Shown here: positions 32,652 through 40,515 of the stretch, in pieces
Layout: each line of letters opens with the position of its first letter
Numbering within the stretch: position 1 is the stretch's first letter
Origin: Zopfochytrium polystomum
Taxonomy: Eukaryota > Chytridiomycota > Chytridiomycetes > Chytridiales > Chytridiaceae
Assembly: GCA_025765615.1 (NCBI GenBank)
Contig: JAIVFJ010000029.1
Coordinates: forward strand, 186,001-250,000
Direction: 5' to 3'
DNA length: 64,000 nt
Notes under the pieces: generated by a model
What the model saw: only the letters and a program-made list of their open reading frames with translations
Databases searched by the model: none
Told to the model about the DNA's origin: nothing
Position numbers and translations under genes: made by a program

Positions 32652-33620
32652 ATGGGACGAGGGGTTTCGTTCTCTTCGGCTGAGGATGTCGCCATTGTCA
32701 AGGCCTGGCTTGCTGTTGCGCAAGACCCAATTGTTGGCACGGACCAGACCCTAGCAGCTTTCTGGGAGCGGATCTTCTTGATTGCTTCGGAGAAGCAGAA
32801 GAGCCTCAAGACGAGGACATCACGGGGAGAATCGCTCCGCGGTCGGTATGGGGCGATCCAAAAAGCTGTTGGAAAGTTTGTCGGTGTTCACAAGGCTGTT
32901 TTTGATCTCAACGAAAGTGGGAAGACTGATCTAGATCGGTTTACCGACGCCTGTCAACTGTACAAGGAGGAAGAGGGTGTTGCCTTTCAGTTCAAAGAGT
33001 GTTGGGACGTTTTGAAGGAGTCCCCTAAGTGGATGGAGGGGGAACAAACTCTCAACGCCAAGCCCGCTGGATCTGGCAGCAGTAGATCGTCAAAGGGGAA
33101 GAGCAAGGATCTGGGGCCAACAAGAGACAGAAGCTCGCCAGCAGTTGAGGATTATCCCGGCACCAACAAGCGTGCAGATGAATCTGGCGAATCCTCCAAC
33201 CTCCATTCAGATAACAATTCAGAGACTAAAGAAAGGCTAAAGATCGGCTGATTGGTAAGTTTTTTTGATCAATGCGACGCTAAGCAAGATCTGCAGGTAC
33301 AAAACTTGCGAAACGACAGCGCATCGATCACAGCAGAGAAACAAAAGTCGGCAAAACTAGAGGTCATGACAGGAATGGCAGATGAGCTCAGGAAAAGTCG
33401 GGAGGATACCAAAACGTTCTATGACAGTATTGTTGATATCGAAACAAAGCGGGTCCAGTTGGAGGGGGATCGTGTGAAGACAGAGAGCGAGAAGCACGAG
33501 CTAGAAATACTTCAGTTGGACACAAGCAAGTTGGACCCTGTTGCAGCGACGATCGTGAAGGCGAAACAGCAGCAATTGTTGGCAAAATACGTTGTGGGCT
33601 CGGGGAACTCTGTGCAGTGA
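32652..33620 (+). pseudogene. Harbinger accessory Myb/SANT-like DNA-binding protein (ORF1), frameshifted
   Basis: ATG at 32652. The reading gives FSSAEDVAIVKAWLAVAQDP, WERIFLIA, SLRGRYGAIQKAVGKFVG, LNESGKTDLDRFTDACQLY and FQFKECWDVLKESPKW, the trihelix/SANT pattern of Harbinger ORF1. A stop ends the frame at 33251. A GTAAGT...CTGCAG segment at about 33256-33297 could be an intron, but the conserved LIGTKLAKRQR that should span it is split over frames. A second frame (to 33620) holds the coiled-coil tail (EVMTGMADELRKS, ending VVGSGNSVQ). Such proteins help the transposase bind the terminal repeats. The copy appears decayed. Confidence 0.7.
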
Positions 33621-33653
33621 CTTTTCCCACTGCTTAAACTAAAAAACAATAGA

Positions 33654-33750
33654 TCACTCGTCCATCTCCCTCCCGTGTTGGTTCCACAGGTGTTGAATGA
33701 GATTGTTGCGTAGTATGTGGTGGGCCTGTCGATCTGCCAATTCCCTGCGT
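33654..33750 (-). pseudogene. C-terminal fragment of the Harbinger transposase
   Basis: Reading inward from the gypsy junction on the minus strand, the frame gives RRELADRQAHHILRNN then LIQHLWNQHG and a stop (33654-33656). This is the usual HHQLxxDLIEHLW ending of Harbinger transposases. It continues the frame that breaks at 6035, using one ACGCA. Confidence 0.8.
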
Positions 33751-33778
33751 TGTTATGAATCACCCTCTGGAAACCTCT

Positions 33779-33888
33779 GGAACCTTCTAGAACATTCCTT
33801 CATGGAACCTTGTGGAACCTTCTGGAACTTTCTGGAACCTTCTAGAACATTCCTTCATGGAACCTTGTGGAACCTTCTGGAACCTTCT
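33779..33888 (+). promoter_or_regulatory. Heat-shock-element-like arrays in the LTR
   Basis: Contiguous alternating nGAAn/nTTCn pentamers: four units at 33779-33798, eight units at 33814-33853 and four at 33869-33888. Three contiguous inverted units already fit the consensus site of heat-shock factor. They lie 110-220 bases upstream of the TATA box. The 356-base LTR type keeps an uninterrupted eight-unit array. Binding is inferred from the pattern only. Confidence 0.6.
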
Positions 33889-33997
33889 TTGCTTTCCTGA
33901 CTTGTCTTGTTGTCATTGGTATCATTGGTATCATTGTATTACTAATTGCTCTTTCTGGAACTTTCTTTGAGTCTTGACAAGGAAGACTCTCAAAAGG

Positions 33998-34005
33998 TAT
34001 AAAAG
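33998..34005 (+). promoter_or_regulatory. LTR TATA box
   Basis: TATAAAAG, followed about 35 bases later by the 11-base self-primer candidate, which is about where transcription would start. Confidence 0.65.
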
Positions 34006-34032
34006 GGGGATGGGGGACCTGTCCCATCCCTC

Positions 34033-34126
34033 AAGTGAATTATTGTTTCCAATACAATCATCACTCCTCTCAGTTCCTTGTCTGCCTTGTCCTGTCCTGC
34101 CCTGTTCCTGACATCATAATTCACTT
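34033..34126 (+). promoter_or_regulatory. Tf1-like self-primer and primer-binding site
   Basis: AAGTGAATTAT at 34033-34043 is exactly complementary to ATAATTCACTT at 34116-34126, which begins two bases after the LTR end at 34113. No TGG, expected for a tRNA primer, follows the LTR. The Tf1/sushi group primes reverse transcription by folding the first 11 bases of its mRNA onto such a site. Confidence 0.7.
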
Positions 34127-34153
34127 CACCCTCTCCTACTACTCTCTGCCATC

Positions 34154-35077
34154 ATGTCTGACCCAAACAACACCTTCCCTGATGCAACTGCCTTCCAAGC
34201 CTTGATGGACCAATTACAAGCCCTCTCAAGACAGACGCACCAACTTCAAGAACAAGTCCTTCACCAGCAGCACCAGCTTCAACAACAACTTCACCAACAA
34301 GAACATCAAGCTCTTCCCCTGCCCCAAGCCAACCAAGCAAGAGAGCCCAAGGTTCCCAGCCCTGACAAGTTCACTGGGCTGGCCAAAGACCTTAGGAACT
34401 TTATGGCCACTGTGGAGAATGTCATCCTTCTCCAACCTTCAAGATTTCCCAGTGAGCAAGTCAAGGTTCTTTTCACAAGCACCCTCCTGTCTGGTCAAGC
34501 TCAATCATGGTACAGATCTCTCCCAAGCACACCCACCACCCTGCAAGAGCTCTGGGAGGGGCTGGAAGCTACCTTTGGTGACCCCTACGCATCTTGGACA
34601 GCAAGATCCAAGCTCAAGCATATCAAGCAAGGAAAGCAATCTTGTGTGGCCTACACAAACCAATTCAAGCAACTAGCCAGAGACTCTGGATACAATGATG
34701 CAGCTCTGATGGAGCTGTACCATGATGGTCTCCATGAGTCTATCCAAGACATGCTCTCCCAGTCTCTGCACATCCCTGAGACCTTGGAAGAGTACATTCT
34801 CCTTGCCATCAAGATTGACAACAGACTCTACTCCAAGAGGCTGAAGCAAAGACAAGTAGGAACTACATCAAGACCTACCCCAGTTCCTCAAGCTCTTACA
34901 GTTCCTGAACCCATGCAAGTGGATGCAGTTGAGACACTTCCTAAGGGTCCTCTGAGCCAAGAGGAGAAAACAAGGAGGGCCCAGCAGGGACTGTGTTTTT
35001 ACTGTGGCTCCAAGGAGCATGCTGTCAAGGACTGCCCAAGGAAGAAGCACCCAAACTCCCAGGTCCAGGCTCACTGA
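34154..35077 (+). CDS. gag: Gag polyprotein, gypsy copy 2
   Basis: 307 residues with the same translation as gag of copy 1, including the zinc knuckle CFYCGSKEHAVKDC. The ATG follows the primer site by 28 bases. The last codons contain the slippery heptamer at 35050-35056, and the stop is at 35075-35077. Confidence 0.9.
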   Translation: MSDPNNTFPDATAFQALMDQLQALSRQTHQLQEQVLHQQHQLQQQLHQQEHQALPLPQANQAREPKVPSPDKFTGLAKDLRNFMATVENVILLQPSRFPSEQVKVLFTSTLLSGQAQSWYRSLPSTPTTLQELWEGLEATFGDPYASWTARSKLKHIKQGKQSCVAYTNQFKQLARDSGYNDAALMELYHDGLHESIQDMLSQSLHIPETLEEYILLAIKIDNRLYSKRLKQRQVGTTSRPTPVPQALTVPEPMQVDAVETLPKGPLSQEEKTRRAQQGLCFYCGSKEHAVKDCPRKKHPNSQVQAH

Positions 35078-38000
35078 GGGGCAATTCCCTGGACCCTCCT
35101 CCAAGCTGCCCCTGTTTCATCACCACCACCAGCACCACAAACACCTCAGATTCCAAGCCCCACCAACTCACCATGGATGTCAAGATTCAACTCTCACCCA
35201 AGTCAACCATCACAACCAAGGCCCTTATCGACTCTGGATCATCCTGCAACATCATTGATGCCACCCTTGCCAAGGCTTGTGCCATTCCCACCATCAAGAA
35301 ATCCACACCCCTCAAGGTCCACTTTGCCAATCATGCTCTGTTCAAGGAAATCAGCCATGAAACCAAGCTAAACCTCCACATCCAAGACTTTCCACCATCC
35401 ATGGTCAACCTGGAAGTATTGGATCTTGGCTCACCCACATTCTCTGTCATCCTGGGATTACCATGGCTGCAAGCCCAGAACCCTGACATTGATTGGGTCA
35501 CTGGTCAAGTCCAACCTCCACCAATTGGAACAGTCACCCAAAACTCAAGTCAAGCCCCCAAGTCTCATGCTCTCAAGCCCTTGATTCAAGATTCACAGCC
35601 AGCCAAGACTCAAGTTCCACAGTTCACAGTTCACAGTCAAGATTCAAGTAGAGCTCATAGAGCTCACAGTCATGGCCAAGACTCTAGTTCACAGAACCCA
35701 CAGTCAAGGATTCAAGTACCACAGTTCACAGTCCACATTCAAGATTCAAGTTCCACAGCTCACAGTCTTTGCCAAGAACAGAACTCTCAGTCAAAGATTC
35801 AAGAATCACAGTTCCCAGTCAAGAATTCATGCACCACTGCTGAAGAGCACAGGAACTTGGACCCATCAGACCTTTTGCTGGCATCCAAGCTACCAAAAGA
35901 ATATCTCCCTTATGCTGATGTGTTTTCCAAGACCAAGGCAGACCTGCTACCAGCTCAGAGGCCTTATGACTGTGAAATCCCACTCAAGGATGAAACTTGC
36001 AGCCCACCTTTCAAGCCACTGTACCACCTCTCTCCACCAGAAGCCAAGGCCCTCCAAGAATACATTGAAGAAATGCTGAACAAGGGATTCATCCAACCTT
36101 CCAAGTCACCAGCTGGAGCTCCCATCTTTTTTGTCAAGAAGAAGGATGGGGGACTGAGACCCTGTGTGGACTACAGAGATCTCAATGAGATGACAGTCAA
36201 GAACCGCTATCCACTGCCTCTCATCTCTGAATTACTGGACAAACTGAGCCATGCAAGGATATTTTCCAAGATTGACCTCAGAGGTGCCTACAATTTGGTC
36301 AGAATTAAGCCCCAGGATCAATGGAAGACTGCCTTCCGATGCAAATACGGTCACTTTGAGTACTTGGTTATGCCCTTTGGACTTACCAATGCACCAGCTA
36401 TTTTCCAAGGCATGATGAATGACATCTTCAGGGATATTCTGGACCTTTTTGTCATTGTCTACCTGGATGATATCCTGGTATTTTCATCTGACACTGCAAG
36501 CCATATGGGACATGTCAAGACTGTCTTGGAGAGACTCAGACAGCATCACCTCTATGCAAAGCTGGAGAAGTGTGAATTCCACAAGACCTCCATTGAGTTT
36601 TTGGGGTTCATTGTGTCTGACAAAGGGATCTCCATGGCACCAGACAAGATCCAAACTATTCTTGAATGGAAGGCTCCAAATTCCATCAAGGATGTACAAA
36701 GCTTCCTTGGATTTTGCAACTTCTACAGAACCTTCATTGCCAACTATTCTGCCATAGCCAAGCCTCTCACTGATCTCACCAAGAAGACCACCAAGTTTGA
36801 ATGGACCCCAGCAGCAGAGCAAGCCTGGCTAGCTCTTAAGACAGCAACCACAAGTGCACCACTCCTTAAGCATGTGGATCCCTTGCTTCCCTTCACCTTG
36901 GAAACTGATGCCTCAGACTATGCCCTTGGCGCTGTTCTGTCCCAGCCAAGCTCTCAGGACCCCTCTGCTCCTCTGCATCCAGTGGCATATTACTCCAGGA
37001 AGCTGAACAGTGCTGAGTGTAACTACACAGTCCATGACAAGGAGTTGCTTGCAATTGTGGAAGCATTCAAATTCTGGAGACACTACTTGGCTGGTTCTAA
37101 AGGCATCTCTGTCTATTCTGATCACAAGAACCTCACCTTCTTCAGGGCAAGGAGGTTGCTCAAGCAGAGGCATGCCAGGTGGGCTGAACTGCTCTCTGAG
37201 TATGACTTTAAGCTGTGCTATTCCCCTGGCCACCTGAACACTGTGGCTGATGCCCTGTCAAGAAGAACAGACCTTGCACCTGAAGGGGGAGATGGTTTCA
37301 CCCCACCATCCAAGACACACCTTTCATTGCTTCCTGACAGTGTGTGGGCCCATGCTATTTCCAAGGACCCCAAGCCTCACAAGATTCAAGTCAGCCAAGA
37401 GGAGGAAAAACTTGAGATACTCAAGACAAGGCATGATGCAGCAACAGCTGGACACCCAGGAGAGCACAAGACATATGAGCTTGTTTCCAGAGACTTCTAC
37501 TGGCCAGGCATGAGGAAGTACATCAAGAACTATGTCAGCAGCTGTGAAACCTGTCAAAGAAACAAATCCAGCAGACACAAGCCCTATGGACTTCTGGAGC
37601 CCCTCCCAATTGCCATCAGCCCTTGGTCATCAATATCCATGGACTTCATTGTGAAACTGCCCCCATCCCATGGATTTGACTCTATCCTTGTTGTCATCTG
37701 CAGAAGGACAAAGTTGGCCCATTTTATCCCCTGCACTGAGAATATAGATGCACAAGGAACAGCAGACCTGTTTTTGCAGCACATATTCAGGCTCCATGGG
37801 CTGCCTCAGTCAATCATCAGTGACAGAGGACCACAGTTCAGATCCCAATTTTGGAAAGCACTCACAGCAGCCCTTGGAATCAAGTCTCAACTGTCAACTG
37901 CTTATCACCCTCAGACTGATGGACAAACAGAAAGAACAAACCAGACTCTGGAGCAGTATTTGAGGTGCTATGTCAGCTATCAACAGAATGATTGGCCCAC

Positions 38001-38712
38001 CCTCCTTCCACTGGCAGAATTTGCTCTCAACAATTCTCTCCACTCAAGCACCCAGCTATCTCCTTTCTTTGCAACCTATGGCTTCAATCCAAGAGGAGAT
38101 CTTCTGGGACAAGAGACCCTATCCAATGTCCAAGCTCCTGCTGCGGCTTCACACTTACATAAGCTCAAGATCATCAACTCCTTCCTGGACTCCACTCTGA
38201 AGCAAGCCCAAGAAGATGCCTCAAGATTTGCCAACACTCACAGAATGGACCATGACTTTGCTGTGGGTCAGCAAGTTTGGCTTCTGAGGAAGAACTTGCA
38301 GACCAAAAGACCAAGTCCCAAGCTAGACAACCTCAAGTTGGGTCCTTTCAAGATCTTGGAGCAAATCAATCCAGTCACCTTCAAGCTGGATCTCCCTGCA
38401 TCCATGAAGATCCACCCAGTTTTCCATGTCAGCCTTTTAGAGAAGTTTGTGGCCAATTCCATTCCAGGCAGAGTTGTTCCTCCTCCTCCTCCAGTTGAGG
38501 TAGAAGGTGAAGAGGAATTTGAGGTTGAACAAATCTTGGATGCCAAGTGGTTTGGAAGGACACTCAAGTTCCTTGTTAAGTGGAAAGGTTACTCAGATGC
38601 CGACAACACCTGGGAGCCTGAGTCAAACCTCACTCACTGCCAAGACCTTCTGCTCGAGTTCAAGACCAGGTACCCCACCAAGTTGCAGAAGAGGCCTAAA
38701 AGGGGGAGATGA
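34993..38712 (+). CDS. pol: Pol polyprotein (protease, RT, RNase H, integrase, chromodomain), gypsy copy 2
   Basis: About 1,239 codons, same domain order as copy 1: DSGSSCNIID protease, VYLDDILVFS reverse transcriptase, RNase H, zinc-finger integrase with D,D,E, KLGPFKIL and chromodomain. It has no ATG of its own and is in the -1 frame to gag. At the protein level I see only a handful of substitutions relative to copy 1, all after residue about 940 (for example TAALG for TTALG, and NDWP for DDWP). The terminal KRGR-stop codons also form the purine tract, and the stop codon touches the 3' LTR. Confidence 0.9.
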   Translation: MFLLWLQGACCQGLPKEEAPKLPGPGSLRGNSLDPPPSCPCFITTTSTTNTSDSKPHQLTMDVKIQLSPKSTITTKALIDSGSSCNIIDATLAKACAIPTIKKSTPLKVHFANHALFKEISHETKLNLHIQDFPPSMVNLEVLDLGSPTFSVILGLPWLQAQNPDIDWVTGQVQPPPIGTVTQNSSQAPKSHALKPLIQDSQPAKTQVPQFTVHSQDSSRAHRAHSHGQDSSSQNPQSRIQVPQFTVHIQDSSSTAHSLCQEQNSQSKIQESQFPVKNSCTTAEEHRNLDPSDLLLASKLPKEYLPYADVFSKTKADLLPAQRPYDCEIPLKDETCSPPFKPLYHLSPPEAKALQEYIEEMLNKGFIQPSKSPAGAPIFFVKKKDGGLRPCVDYRDLNEMTVKNRYPLPLISELLDKLSHARIFSKIDLRGAYNLVRIKPQDQWKTAFRCKYGHFEYLVMPFGLTNAPAIFQGMMNDIFRDILDLFVIVYLDDILVFSSDTASHMGHVKTVLERLRQHHLYAKLEKCEFHKTSIEFLGFIVSDKGISMAPDKIQTILEWKAPNSIKDVQSFLGFCNFYRTFIANYSAIAKPLTDLTKKTTKFEWTPAAEQAWLALKTATTSAPLLKHVDPLLPFTLETDASDYALGAVLSQPSSQDPSAPLHPVAYYSRKLNSAECNYTVHDKELLAIVEAFKFWRHYLAGSKGISVYSDHKNLTFFRARRLLKQRHARWAELLSEYDFKLCYSPGHLNTVADALSRRTDLAPEGGDGFTPPSKTHLSLLPDSVWAHAISKDPKPHKIQVSQEEEKLEILKTRHDAATAGHPGEHKTYELVSRDFYWPGMRKYIKNYVSSCETCQRNKSSRHKPYGLLEPLPIAISPWSSISMDFIVKLPPSHGFDSILVVICRRTKLAHFIPCTENIDAQGTADLFLQHIFRLHGLPQSIISDRGPQFRSQFWKALTAALGIKSQLSTAYHPQTDGQTERTNQTLEQYLRCYVSYQQNDWPTLLPLAEFALNNSLHSSTQLSPFFATYGFNPRGDLLGQETLSNVQAPAAASHLHKLKIINSFLDSTLKQAQEDASRFANTHRMDHDFAVGQQVWLLRKNLQTKRPSPKLDNLKLGPFKILEQINPVTFKLDLPASMKIHPVFHVSLLEKFVANSIPGRVVPPPPPVEVEGEEEFEVEQILDAKWFGRTLKFLVKWKGYSDADNTWEPESNLTHCQDLLLEFKTRYPTKLQKRPKRGR
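35050..35056 (+). promoter_or_regulatory. Putative -1 frameshift heptamer CCCAAAC (gag/pol), copy 2
   Basis: Gag codons CCA (35051-35053) and AAC (35054-35056) preceded by C fit X XXY YYZ. The -1 frame after the slip is pol. No downstream stem was evaluated. Confidence 0.55.
38698..38712 (+). promoter_or_regulatory. Polypurine tract overlapping the end of pol
   Basis: AAAAGGGGGAGATGA ends exactly at the base before the 3' LTR (38713). The last three bases are the pol stop codon. Confidence 0.7.
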
Positions 38713-39068
38713 TGTTATGAATCACCCTCTGGAAACCTCTGGAACCTTCCAGAACATTCCTTCATGGAACCTTCTGGAACCTTCTGGAACCTTCTAGAAC
38801 ATTCCTTCATGGAACCTTGTGGAACCTTCTGGAACCTTCTTTGCTTTCCTGACTTGTCTTGTTGTTGTCATTGGTATCATCGGTATCATTGTATTACTAA
38901 TTGCTCTTTCTGGAACTTTCTTTGAGTCTTGACAAGGAAGACTCTCAAAAGGTATAAAAGGGGGATGGGGGACCTGTCCCATCCCTCAAGTGAATTATTG
39001 TTTCCAATACAATCATCACTCCTCTCAGTTCCTTGTCTGCCTTGTCCTGTCCTGCCCTGTTCCTGACA
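38713..39068 (+). repeat. 3' LTR of gypsy copy 2 (356 bases)
   Basis: Same indel type as the LTR at 10998-11353. About five single-base differences from it are visible. Confidence 0.9.
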
Positions 39069-40388
39069 CTCGACATTGTCAACTGGGAGGCCACCTATCT
39101 GGCTCTCCACTCGGGACACCGGCCTACCACCCTTTTCGACACTCTCCCGGCCTCTGCTCGTCGTAAATTCCGCCTCCAACTCTTCACAGCATCCCTCCCC
39201 ACGCAATCCCGCCTCTGTCTATGGTACCCCCACGCATACCCTGACGGACATTGCCGGCGTTGTGAAGTCGATTCCGAGACCTTCTCCCATCTCTTCTCAT
39301 GCCCCCACTCCCACGATGCACTCCTTGCCCTTCAACAATCCCTCGCCTCCGCCCTTGCTGCTTCCACTCCCCCAACACCTCACCACCCGCCCCCCCACGC
39401 TTCCGCTCGTTTTTGGCTCTCCTTGCCCGAATTTTCCTTCAATCTTGACAATCCCTTTAATTTTCACTCTCTTCTTCGCAGTATTATTCCTCAATCCTTT
39501 TATGACATTTTACACTTCCCCCCTTCCTTCCCGGCCGAGGCAGTCATCACCGCACTGGTCCGCATCTTCCACGATCTCCTCCTGGACGTCCATCGGCTCA
39601 TCTGGCGCCCCCGTTGCGATATCACCATCGCTTGGGAGAAAGAGCACGGCATCCAACCCTCTGACAAACGCCAACAAAAAACACCGGCTTCCGTATCGAC
39701 TGCCAGGCGTACCCCATCCCCGGCTCCTCCGCAGCTTAACCCAGCCCTACCTCCACCTCCTGCTGCACAGCAACCACCTGCCCCAAGATATCAACCCCGT
39801 CGGGATCGCCCTCCTCACCCTGCCTTATGCGACATCTGCAGACGCCACCACAACAACCAATGCCCTAGTGACTGGCTTCGCACCGACCAAGGTCGACAAG
39901 CGTGGACTCGGCACTACCTCGGCCTTACCCGCCCTACTCTGGGCTCCCTATGGATCCGGCGATCCGTCAATACCACCAACAGGGACCCAACCAATTCCAC
40001 ACCAACACCACGCACACGACCTCGCCCACCTGCTTGTGTTCCGCCTGACGTCCACTGACAGCGTACTCTCCCTTCTCTTCCACCCAAATTCCGACCCTTC
40101 GTCTTATGTTTACAAACGCTTCCACAGCACCTGCTCGACGCTTCTAGCGTGTTCCGGTTGGCCTTGGCCACCTTCTTCTTTCGTTTGCCCCCTTTCCCTT
40201 GCGATAGTTCTCCTGTTGCTTTCCCTTCTTTCTATTTTGCTTGCTTGTTGGCGGCTAGGGTGGCCTGTACTTCGGTTTGGTTCTGCCAAGGTCCTTGGCC
40301 TCCGGGTCATACCTGCGTGGCATCTCACTCTTCCCGTCACGCTGCCTTACTGCGGCGTGGAATAAATAAAAAAAAAAAAAAAAAAAAA
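39069..40388 (+). mobile_element. LINE, 3' part with zinc-finger region and poly-A tail
   Basis: From the gypsy junction the frame reads LDIVNWEATYLALHSGHRP and goes on to a Cys/His cluster (CLWYPHAYPDGHCRRCEVD, ETFSHLFSC), typical of the C-terminus of non-LTR elements with RNase H. The frame is open to 40058. The element ends in AATAAATA and 21 A residues (40368-40388). The first codons continue DTLD of 11354 through the shared CTCGA. It is the missing end of the LINE at 11354-14225. Confidence 0.8.
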
Positions 40389-40515
40389 GTCAGTGCTTTA
40401 TTCTAAACGTTTATGAAAGCTGCCCTCGTGACAGGGTCCGATAGCTCACATTCTTCGAAAATAGCCAAGTCGGAAATGGGAGTGTGTCAGTTAGTGCGAT
40501 TGCCGATGTGCTTTC

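Larger units (their letters stand above)
32474..33750 (-). mobile_element. PIF/Harbinger DNA transposon, right half (now inverted)
   Basis: Terminal sequence at 32474-32580 resembles the left end at 4999 (GCCACCAG followed by G/T-A-A-A-T and GGGGCAAAT). The half holds the Myb-like accessory gene and, at its inner end, the C-terminus of the transposase. It is cut at 33750 by gypsy copy 2 after TGCGT, the reverse complement of the ACGCA that precedes copy 1. Confidence 0.7.
33751..34113 (+). repeat. 5' LTR of gypsy copy 2 (363 bases)
   Basis: TGTTATG...CTGACA. Matches the 3' LTR of copy 1. Contains the pentamer arrays, TATA box and self-primer described separately. Confidence 0.9.
33751..39068 (+). 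mobile_element. Ty3/gypsy chromovirus-type LTR retrotransposon, full-length copy 2
   Basis: Same element as copy 1 in opposite orientation. Outside bases are TGCGT on the left and CTCGA on the right, so there is no target duplication. LTRs are 363 (left) and 356 (right) bases. From 34114 to about 37830 it shows no difference from copy 1 in any translated frame I compared; visible differences start at 37833 and cluster towards the 3' end. gag and pol frames are open. Confidence 0.9.

Noticed and set aside
34114..34130. tRNA primer-binding site next to the 5' LTR
   Set aside because: No TGG and no match to a tRNA 3' end that I can see. The exact 11-base match to the transcript start region explains the site better.
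39076..40365. Second plus-strand frame of 429 codons in the LINE 3' part
   Set aside because: The overlapping frame 39069-40058 carries the Cys/His cluster and continues the upstream LINE frame. This one is Thr/Pro/Leu-rich without motif.
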